From positions 1-19,674 of the forward strand of contig DATJHM010000244.1 in NCBI GenBank assembly GCA_035493895.1: a stretch of 19,674 nucleotides of DNA, given 5' to 3'. This document shows positions 13,030-19,674 of the stretch, one piece after another. A model generated the notes under the pieces. It did no database searches. It was not told where the DNA came from and worked only from the letters and a program-made list of their open reading frames with translations. Made by a program: the position numbers and the translations under genes. Source of the stretch: DATJHM01 sp035493895 (lineage in GTDB: Bacteria > Chloroflexota > Ktedonobacteria > Ktedonobacterales > Ktedonobacteraceae). The first letter of the stretch is position 1; the number at the start of each line of letters is the position of its first letter.

Positions 13030-14142
13030 TTACCGTCTCGCGTTCCACAATGAAGTACGCGCGTCATCGCCGGAGACTGGACCAGACTCGACCACCGTTT
13101 TGCGCAGAAAGTAGCCGCCGATCAACGCAATCAGGGCGATCAGCAGGCCAAAGCCACCGCGCCTGGTTTTGCTTCCACTGTGATGCTTCTTCTTCCCGGC
13201 CAGCAATGCAATGCTGGTCAGGAGCCAGGGCAGGACCAGACCGCCACCAAACATGAAAGGCCAGAATGTGCGGCCCTTCTCTTCAGGTCCTATACCGACC
13301 AGCGCTTTGGATGCCCGCCCCGTCTGGCGCAGGAAACCCAGCAGGCCAACGATCTCGATCAGCATGCAGAACCACTCAAACTTTTCCAGCTTGTGCAGTG
13401 CTGAGGCGGGTGCGCCCACAACGCGCAAGACCAGAGACGTCAGGGCCGTGCCGGATGAGAAGGCCGAAGCGACAAAAACGACGCCAAGCATGCGGCTGCG
13501 ATTCCAGACTGCGATGCTGGTGGCTGAAAGCAGGACGCTGGTATAGCCACCAACGAAGGTTGCCAGCAGCGTACCCGGAACGGCGATCAGCTTTTGTGGC
13601 ATCTTTGCGAGCAGTCGTACAGCCCACCATCTGCCAAGCAGACCATCGCGCGCGGCCTGAATAGCCACGGTCAGCGTGCCGAAAATCGAGAAGACGGTCA
13701 GTCCCCAGCTTCCCACCGACATGGGTGACTTGAACTTAAAGACGCGAAACATATGCAGAAAGCGTTCGGGACGTCCCAGGTCTTTGATCAGCAAGATCGG
13801 ACAGGCCAGGACGGTCAGTAGCGAGAGATAGTAGCCGAAGCGTACCACCTGGCGATCTTCCTTTGAGCCAAAGAAAGAGGCAATGCTGGCAATGACATAA
13901 CTGCCAGCCGCCAGACCACCCAGGAAGAAGTACCAGATAATCTCCCAGCCCCAGGCATGACTTTTGAGCGAAGGATAGTCATAATAGGACTTCTCCTCAA
14001 GCTCTTTTGCTGGATCAGGCGTATATCCTGTGGTCAGGATCGCCAGTTTTGCCAGCATCCGCTCATAGGGAGTATGTTCAGGTGTACCCTGATATTCATC
14101 TCTATAGGGTGTCTCCGCATGGGAGACACGAGAATTCTCCAT
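13030..14142 (-). CDS. nrfD: NrfD-type quinone-reactive membrane anchor of formate dehydrogenase
   Basis: A 370-residue polytopic protein of the NrfD/PsrC family. After a hydrophilic N-terminus of about 60 residues comes W-G-W-E-I-I-W-Y-F-F-L-G-G-L-A-A-G-S-Y, then I-K-D-L-G-R-P-E-R-F-L-H-M-F at about 118-131, a family hallmark, and further hydrophobic helices to the C-terminus. NrfD proteins carry no heme and exchange electrons between an iron-sulfur subunit and quinone in the membrane. It is the last gene of fdhA-fdhB-nrfD, 15 bases after fdhB, and replaces the cytochrome b (FdnI) of the E. coli enzyme. The coding end is followed by the 31-bp hairpin terminator. Confidence 0.93.
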   Translation of the reverse strand: MENSRVSHAETPYRDEYQGTPEHTPYERMLAKLAILTTGYTPDPAKELEEKSYYDYPSLKSHAWGWEIIWYFFLGGLAAGSYVIASIASFFGSKEDRQVVRFGYYLSLLTVLACPILLIKDLGRPERFLHMFRVFKFKSPMSVGSWGLTVFSIFGTLTVAIQAARDGLLGRWWAVRLLAKMPQKLIAVPGTLLATFVGGYTSVLLSATSIAVWNRSRMLGVVFVASAFSSGTALTSLVLRVVGAPASALHKLEKFEWFCMLIEIVGLLGFLRQTGRASKALVGIGPEEKGRTFWPFMFGGGLVLPWLLTSIALLAGKKKHHSGSKTRRGGFGLLIALIALIGGYFLRKTVVESGPVSGDDARTSLWNARR

Positions 14143-14157
14143 AAAGTTACCTACTCT

Positions 14158-15213
14158 TTAGCCTTTCCTGAAAGCAAGAATGCCTGCAATACCCATCAGC
14201 GCGGCAGCGGCAATTACGTGCAACGATGTGGGAATCACGTTGTTGATCGGACGCAATGGGTTGCGCGGCAGATTGTAGACTTCAGGCTCGTCGAGCAAAA
14301 GGAAAAACGAGTTGAGTCCCCCTTCGAGGACCTCGTCATCCGCGCCAAAGAGGCGCGCCTCTTTCAGGCCGCGCTCGTGCAGCAGTCCCACACGATCTCG
14401 CGCACGCTGCCGCAGTTCTTCGACGTTGCCAAATTGAATTGACTCTGTCGGACACGCCTTGGCGCATGCCGGTGTAATTCCATCTTTCATACGATCATAG
14501 CAGAGCGTACATTTGTGCGATGTGCCATCATTTCCGGCTTCATGGCTGTGCTCGATCACCCCAAATGGACAGGCAAGATTACAGTAGCTACAACCGTTAC
14601 AGATATCTTGCTGCACATATACCGTATCGAACTCCGTGCGAATAATCGCGCCGGTTGGACACGCTTCCTGGCAAGGCGCATGACGGCAGTGTTTACAGAC
14701 ATCACTGTGCATGAGCCAGCGATCAGTGTTAAAGAAAGGCAACGCTGTACCATCTGGCTGCGAATCGGCTTCGACCAGGGAGTCCATGGCATTCAAGGTT
14801 GCATTGAGCGTTTTGGTGTCAGCAAACGCACTGTCAAATAAAGGCAGGCTGGGCATCGGTCCAGATGTCGCGGTTGTTGCGGGCACTGGTTGTATGACGT
14901 TCAGCTCTTTTGGGACACGGCGCTCAATTTTCTCAATAAACTGAACGTGCCGCCACGTGGTGGCCCCGAGCCGCTGCGTATTATCGTAGCTGGTACCGGT
15001 CCACATGGGATCAATGGCGGGCAGTTCGTTCCATTGTTTACAGGCCACTTCACAGGCCTTACAACCGATACAAACGCTGGTATCGGTAAAAAAACCCATA
15101 GCAGGCTGAGATGGAAGCGGCGCTTCCTTTTTCAGCGGTTTGAACAGCTGGGTAATCTCTTTTGCCGCACTGGCAATGGGCGATGGTTTTAATCGCCCAT
15201 TTGCTACGACCAT
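14158..15213 (-). CDS. fdhB: Formate dehydrogenase iron-sulfur (beta) subunit
   Basis: A 351-residue electron-transfer subunit with sixteen cysteines for four [4Fe-4S] clusters: Cys48/51/54/58, Cys173/176/181/185, Cys205/208/211/215 and Cys235/238/250/254. Compared with E. coli FdnH, an extra stretch of about 50 residues rich in Pro, Thr, Ser and Ala (about 108-160) separates the first and second groups. A hydrophobic helix at about 331-347 (L-H-V-I-A-A-A-A-L-M-G-I-A-G-I-L-A) ends the protein, like the membrane tail of FdnH. There is no signal peptide. AGGAG lies 5 bases before the start, and fdhA ends 18 bases upstream. It carries electrons from FdhA to NrfD. Confidence 0.95.
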   Translation of the reverse strand: MVVANGRLKPSPIASAAKEITQLFKPLKKEAPLPSQPAMGFFTDTSVCIGCKACEVACKQWNELPAIDPMWTGTSYDNTQRLGATTWRHVQFIEKIERRVPKELNVIQPVPATTATSGPMPSLPLFDSAFADTKTLNATLNAMDSLVEADSQPDGTALPFFNTDRWLMHSDVCKHCRHAPCQEACPTGAIIRTEFDTVYVQQDICNGCSYCNLACPFGVIEHSHEAGNDGTSHKCTLCYDRMKDGITPACAKACPTESIQFGNVEELRQRARDRVGLLHERGLKEARLFGADDEVLEGGLNSFFLLLDEPEVYNLPRNPLRPINNVIPTSLHVIAAAALMGIAGILAFRKG

Positions 15214-15231
15214 TCTCTCTCTCCTATCCCT

Positions 15232-18200
15232 CTATGGAAGCCGTCCTGGACGGACATTGCAGGTGAAAGCTTTTGCTTCTTCAATACTGACATTTGGCTC
15301 CAGGGCGGCGTGTGCCAGATCGTTCGTGATGCTCCCGGTGGCCCGCCCCTGGAAGCCCCAGTGGAATGGCACACCAATCTGATGAATGACACGGCCGCGC
15401 ATACGCAATGGTTGCATGCGCCGCGTCACCATGGCACGCGCTTCGATCTCGCCACGCGGCGTGCTGATCACCAGCCAGCCCCCCGGTTGGATGCCGCGTT
15501 CAGCCGCCAATTCGGGACTCAACTCGGCAAACAGGGCAGGCTGCAAGGCATTGAGCCAGGGCATCCAGCGGGACATTGGTCCGCTGACGTGGTGTTCTGT
15601 CAATCGATATGTCGTGATGATCACGGGATAGTCGGGATTGCCCGGCGGTGACAGCGGATTCTCTTTCCTATCTCTGTGATATTTGGCGGCTGGATTGCTC
15701 TGCTGCTTGTACAGGGCATTGAGCAGCGGCGATTCGATGGCCTCATAGTGCGTAGGCAATGGTCCATCTTTGAGCCCGGTTGGCGCGTAGAGCCAGCCAC
15801 GACCATCGGCCTGCATAATAAACGGATCGGTTCCCGAGATTGCGTCCATGCCGGTCGCATCCGGTGCTGGACGATAATCGGGCGCTTTCGTCACCGGGAA
15901 ATCGGGTACGTCTTTGCCAACCCATTTCTTCTGCTCTTCATCCCACCAGACGTATTTCTTGCGTTCGGACCACGGACGACCCTGTGGATCAGCTGAGGCG
16001 CGATTGTAGAGGATACGTCGGTTCGCAGGCCAGGCAAAGCCCCACTCCAGATTGGTACCACCATCAGAGATACGCGAGGCCGCCAGATTTCTGCCGGGCT
16101 CGGGATAGACCCCTGTATAGATCCACGAACCACACACGGTACTGCCATCATCCTTCAAATCGACAAAGGCAGGCACATGTGGTGCGTTATGGATAGTGTA
16201 CTTTTTGATCTCTCCATGCTCATCCTTCTGCGTACCATAGAAACCATTCATCTCTTTGAGGACAAGCAACGCATCGGGCTCAGTACCAAACGGTAGCGCA
16301 CCATCCTTCACTTCCTCGAACTCGTAGTCCCAGGCGAGATTCTGAATGGGCTGATCCTTCGCTTCTGTGCTATCAGCATAGAGCGCCTTGAGGCGTTTGC
16401 CCAGCTCGTAGACAAACCAGAGATCTGAACGGGCATCTCCAGACGGCTCAATGGCTTTATCGCGCCATTGAATGACGCGCTGCGTATTGGTGAAGCTGCC
16501 CTCTTTCTCCGTAGAGGCGGCCGCTGGCACGAAGAAGACTTCGGTCTTGACCGTTTTTGGATCAACCTCCTCAACACCTTTATACCAGAAAGCTGCAGAC
16601 TCGACCTCATAGAGGTCACGGACAACCATCCAGTCGAGTTGCGCCAATGCTCTCCGCATCATGCGCGAATCGGTGCTGCCAGCAGCAGGGTTCTGACCAA
16701 ACAAGAATTGGCCTTTAACTTTGCCATCCACCATGTCATATGCCATCGTGACGTGGGAATGGTCGCCGGTAATCTTCGGCAGCCAGTTATAGCCCCAGTC
16801 GTTCTCGGCAGTTGCAGCATCTCCATACCAGGATTTGAGCAGGCTGACCATATACTTTGGCATATTCGACCACCAGCCAGTCTTTTTGCCGTTGACATGA
16901 ATATATTCTGCCAGGGTCTGCTGCGAATGTTTATAGGTTTGCTTACCATGATCCTTCGCCCACGCAGTTACGTTGGGAGCCTGCTGCGTTTCTGGGATGG
17001 CGTTGAGTAATGCAGCTGGCTGCGGCATATACCCGCCAAGCAGATCATAGAGGGTCGGGACATCCGTCGAGCCCTGGATCGAGGCATGCCCGCGTAACGC
17101 GAGAACGCCACCACCGGGACGACCGATATTGCCCAGCAACAATTGCAGCATTGAGCCAGCACGAATAATTTGTGGTCCCTTTGACTGCTGTGTCCAGCCG
17201 ACGGCATAGACAAGCGCGGTTGTCCGTTCGCGACCGGAGTTCTCAATCAAGGTCTTCACGACCGTCAGGAAGGTTTCCTGGGGCACACCGCACTCGCTCT
17301 CCACCATTTCGGGCGTGTAGCGTGCGTAGTGGCGTCGCAACACCTGCAATACGCAGCGTGGATGTTGCAGGGTAGGATCAGTTTTCGGCTTGCCATACTC
17401 GTCGCGTTCGTAGTCCCAGCTACTGATATCGGGATAGGTACCCGTCTCAGCGTCATAGCCAGAGAAGATGCCGTGTAAATCCTCGGCATCAATGAAGTTT
17501 TCGCTGACGAGCATCGCCGCATTGGTGTAGCTGGCAACGTACTCATGGAAGTACGCGTTCTGTTCGAGGATATAGCGAATCATCGCCCCTAAGAAGACGA
17601 TGTCGGAACCAGCACGTGTTGCCACGTACAGATTAGCCAGCGCCGAGGTGCGCGAGTAATGAGGATCGATATGAATAACTTTTGCACCGAGCTCTTTAGC
17701 CCTGATCACGTTGCGGAAGGCAACCGGATGCGCTTCTGCCATGTTACTGCCCATGATCAGAATGCTATCGCTATTAATAAGATCAGTTGGCGGCGAAGTG
17801 GCACCACCACGACCGAGTGATGTACCCAGACCGGGTACTGTGGAGCTGTGTCATATGCGGGCCTGGTTCTCAATCCCGGAGATCCCTAACCCACCAGCGA
17901 AAAGCTTTTTAATGAGATAGTTTTCTTCGACATCGAGGGTTGCGCCTCCCAGGGACGTGATACCCAGGGTATGATTGACGATACGTCCGTCCTCAAGCGT
18001 CTCCACAAATGTTTCATCACGAGCATCTTTGACCCGCTGAGCGATCTTGTCCATCGCCCAATCCAGCGTTTTCACTTCCCAATGGTCGCTATAAGGCGCA
18101 CGATAGAGCACCTGTGTCACGCGGCTGGAGTTTACGGTATATTGGAACGTGGCTGAGCCCTTTGGGCAGAGCTTCCCCTCACTGATGAAACTATCTGGAT

Positions 18201-18420
18201 TGCCCTCAATGTCAATGACTTTGCCGTCTTTGACATAGACGTTCTGGCTGCAACCGACAGCACAATAGGGGCAAACACTCTTCACGACTTTTGCCTCACG
18301 AATACGTGGGGCTTTGGTGACGCTCTCTTTGCTAAACGGCATCACGCGAGAGCCCAGTTCAAGCAATTCTGAGGCCACGTTTTGCATGGTGGTCTTTGGT
18401 TTTTTATCCTGTTCCAGCAT
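15232..18420 (-). CDS. fdhA: Selenocysteine formate dehydrogenase catalytic (alpha) subunit
   Basis: One 1062-residue selenoprotein, split by an in-frame UGA at 17853-17851 that codes for Sec190. The frame matches on both sides and the junction reads I-E-N-Q-A-R-I-U-H-S-S-T-V, which lines up with E. coli FdnG (I-E-N-Q-A-R-V-U-H). A SECIS hairpin follows. Cys50, 53, 57 and 85 bind a [4Fe-4S] cluster; the rest is the Mo/W-bisPGD fold, with the dinucleotide-binding domain near the end (G-V-P-F-H-W-G). It oxidises formate to CO2. The N-terminus has no twin-arginine signal, unlike FdnG, so the enzyme should face the cytoplasm. GGGAG lies about 8 bases before the start. It is the first gene of fdhA-fdhB-nrfD; no selenocysteine or fdhD/E genes are in the window. 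Confidence 0.96.
17822..17853 (-). promoter_or_regulatory. UGA-Sec codon and bacterial SECIS element in fdhA
   Basis: On the minus strand the UGA (17853-17851) is followed after 12 bases by GUACCC, loop GGUCU, GGGUAC (17838-17822): a perfect 6-bp stem with the apical GGUCU that SelB recognises in E. coli fdhF. The loop begins 18 bases after the UGA, the same distance as I recall for E. coli fdhF. Confidence 0.93.
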
Positions 18421-18555
18421 ACATATACTCCCATGAGAATTTTTTTATCAAAAGAGAAGGAGTTTTCCTCTAAATAAATATTCAGCTTGCTTTCCGAATA
18501 GCAACATCTATTAGATCTCTCCTGAACTCTCTTTTCTTTATGCATATAGGTAAAT

Positions 18556-18585
18556 ATTGTAGCATACAAATCGATAGGCAGTCTA
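18556..18585 (-). promoter_or_regulatory. Candidate promoter of the fdh operon
   Basis: On the minus strand, TACAAT (18561-18556) is preceded by TGC (extended -10), and TAGACT (18585-18580) is a 4-of-6 -35 at 18 bases. It would give a leader of about 130 bases before fdhA. No sigma-54 type GG/GC pair was seen. Confidence 0.45.
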
Positions 18586-18655
18586 CTATGAGTATGCGCT
18601 CCTCCCCCTTTTTCCCTGTACACGAGGCTCGCTTCATGGATGGAAAGCGATAAGG

Positions 18656-18686
18656 AAACTCGACTTTTTTTACAGAAAACTCGACT
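18656..18686. repeat. Direct repeat upstream of the fdh promoter
   Basis: AAACTCGACT occurs at 18656-18665 and again at 18677-18686, exactly 21 bases (two helix turns) apart. It lies about 70-100 bases upstream of the predicted -35 of the fdh operon, a usual place for tandem activator sites. Confidence 0.5.
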
Positions 18687-18904
18687 ATTCGCAATAAATA
18701 GAAGAAACATAGCAAGTTGGAAGGGAAAATAATATTTATGTGGTTACCACGTATTGCAACGCGAATGGGTATACATGCAATCTGATCTCAATGGCTGGCG
18801 ACATTCTCGTCTTATTGGCTCTTGTGCCATACTATGCTTACCACGACAATAGGAGGAGAACGGTATACTGTGCCTGCTACAAGAATTTTCGAGGTGTCAC
18901 GCTC

Positions 18905-19674
18905 ATGACGAATCAGCGAATTACCCTAGAACAGATACGCGAAGCGCAACAGACGATTGAGGGATACATCCTCAAGACGCCGAGTGTGAAAAGCCCTGGC
19001 CTGAGCAATTATCTGGGCGCGCCGGTTGCGCTCAAGCTCGAGACCCTGCAATCTTCCGGCTGCTTCAAGCCAAGAGGGATTATCAATAAGATCTTATCGC
19101 TCTCTGAGAACGAACGAGCAGCCGGTCTCGTGACGGTCAGTGGCGGCAATCACGGTCTGGCGCTGGCGAGCATTGCGCACGCGATGGGGATTTCGGCCAC
19201 CATCATCATGCCAGAAACGGCACCTGCACGCTCAATCGGGCTGGTGCGAGCGAATGGAGCGAACCTCCTGCTGGCACCAGATGTGACCATCGCCTTTGCA
19301 ATGGCAGAACAGGAGCGCGCCAAAGGCTTTACCTACATCCATGCTTACGACGATCCTTTGATTATCGCCGGTCATGGTACGCTCGGCCTCGAGTTTCTCG
19401 CAGATATGCCTGATCTGACCGATGTGCTGGTCAGTATTGGCGGTGGCGCGCTCATCTCGGGCGTAGCGACTGCGCTGAAGGCGCTGAAGCCGGGCATACG
19501 CATCTGGGGAGTAGAAACGGTTGGCGCAGATGCGATGTCCCAGGCCCTCTCCGCTGATCATCCGGTCCCGATTCACGTCTCTTCCCTCGTATCTACATTA
19601 GGAGCGCCCCAGGTCACCGAACGAACGCTTGAGCACGTCAAAGCGCTGGTTGAGCAGGTCTTTGTGGTCTCCGA
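18905..19674 (+). CDS. Threonine dehydratase-like PLP enzyme, 3' end beyond the window
   Basis: The first 256 codons of a fold-type II PLP enzyme of the threonine/serine dehydratase group. Lys55 in S-G-C-F-K-P-R-G is the expected Schiff-base lysine; S-G-G-N-H-G-L-A-L-A (79-88) contacts the substrate; S-I-G-G-G-A-L-I-S-G (177-186) is the phosphate-binding loop. Family members deaminate threonine or serine to 2-oxo acids; some relatives are racemases or ectoine-pathway dehydratases, and the fragment does not separate these. A C-terminal ACT domain cannot be assessed. The ATG at 18905 has GAGGTG about 9 bases upstream and is preferred to an in-frame ATG at 18791, which lacks a ribosome site. The start overlaps the stop of a 12-codon frame. 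Confidence 0.88.
   Translation, partial: MTNQRITLEQIREAQQTIEGYILKTPSVKSPGLSNYLGAPVALKLETLQSSGCFKPRGIINKILSLSENERAAGLVTVSGGNHGLALASIAHAMGISATIIMPETAPARSIGLVRANGANLLLAPDVTIAFAMAEQERAKGFTYIHAYDDPLIIAGHGTLGLEFLADMPDLTDVLVSIGGGALISGVATALKALKPGIRIWGVETVGADAMSQALSADHPVPIHVSSLVSTLGAPQVTERTLEHVKALVEQVFVVS

Larger units (their letters stand above)
18421..18904. other. Divergent intergenic region between fdhA and the dehydratase gene
   Basis: These 484 bases hold no convincing gene; the frames here are short, lack ribosome sites and show no family pattern, and no tRNA-Sec is present. On the minus strand it contains the fdh promoter (18556-18585) with a leader of about 130 bases and a 21-bp-spaced direct repeat farther upstream (18656-18686). 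A perfect palindrome GTGGTTACCAC lies at 18740-18750. A strong AGGAGGAG (18851-18858) before a 12-codon frame precedes the dehydratase start. Confidence 0.6.

Noticed and set aside
15232..17754. A separate 840-residue molybdopterin oxidoreductase gene beginning at 17754
   Set aside because: It is the downstream part of fdhA in the same frame after the Sec UGA; 32 conserved codons lie between the UGA and this ATG, and no ribosome site precedes it.
17851..18420. fdhA as a pseudogene broken by a nonsense mutation
   Set aside because: The stop is UGA, exactly at the Sec position of the family, followed by a SECIS hairpin with the correct loop and distance, and the frame stays open for 872 further codons.
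18342..18710. A minus-strand frame of 122 codons upstream of fdhA
   Set aside because: It overlaps the fdh promoter and the fdhA start in another frame and has no ribosome site or family resemblance.
18421..18904. tRNA-Sec gene near fdhA
   Set aside because: No acceptor-stem pair with a long extra arm, TTC-type T loop or CCA end was found on either strand.
18791..18904. Upstream in-frame start of the dehydratase at 18791
   Set aside because: No ribosome site precedes it, and the 38 added residues do not resemble the family N-terminus.

Overview
The window reads as chromosomal DNA of an aerobic or microaerobic heterotroph with roughly balanced base composition. The gene mix (a selenocysteine formate dehydrogenase with an NrfD-type anchor, a bd oxidase with a short Q-loop, Uma2-family and MmyB-like proteins, a CE7 esterase, several small one-gene regulators) fits the Chloroflexota, probably Ktedonobacteria. 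That placement is inferred from gene content and style; there is no rRNA in the window. No tRNA, CRISPR array, transposase or phage gene was seen.

Layout. 1-1800: the start of a small conserved protein and a C-terminally short MmyB-like helix-turn-helix regulator on the minus strand, divergent from an MDR quinone reductase. 1800-5350: yceI (-) divergent from a TetR gene that is followed by a DUF1028 protein (+); a second TetR gene (-) with a near-consensus promoter; a 59-residue unknown protein (+) with an intrinsic terminator. 5345-8168 (-): a cyd operon, cydA-cydB-44 aa single-helix ORF-80 aa two-helix protein, with a Rex/CRP-like palindrome at the cydA promoter. 8427-9398 (+): CE7 acetylxylan esterase. 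9480-9650: a nested inverted-repeat element. 9671-11614 (-): a MarR regulator and a two-cluster iron-sulfur protein of QueG/RdhA-like type ending in an SCP2 lipid-binding domain. Both genes carry the same 16-bp site (15 of 16 identical) at their -10 regions. 11816-12924 (+): a Uma2-family protein and a SnoaL-like protein. 13030-18420 (-): fdhA-fdhB-nrfD, in which fdhA is read through an in-frame UGA (Sec190) followed by a bacterial-type SECIS hairpin with a GGUCU loop. 18905-end (+): the start of a threonine dehydratase-like PLP enzyme.

How the parts may work together. The formate dehydrogenase has no Tat signal, so it probably works on the cytoplasmic face and passes electrons through four [4Fe-4S] clusters to NrfD and menaquinone. 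The bd oxidase could reoxidise that quinol, so the window holds both ends of a possible formate:O2 respiratory chain. The MarR pair looks like a self-contained regulon.

Most gaps between convergent genes hold unusually long perfect or near-perfect hairpins (23 bp at 1730-1784, 11 bp at 5224-5249, nested arms at 9480-9650, 31 bp at 12923-12991), which probably act as two-way terminators. Many starts were moved downstream of the longest reading frame because a clear Shine-Dalgarno sequence, or in one case a leaderless promoter, decides them.
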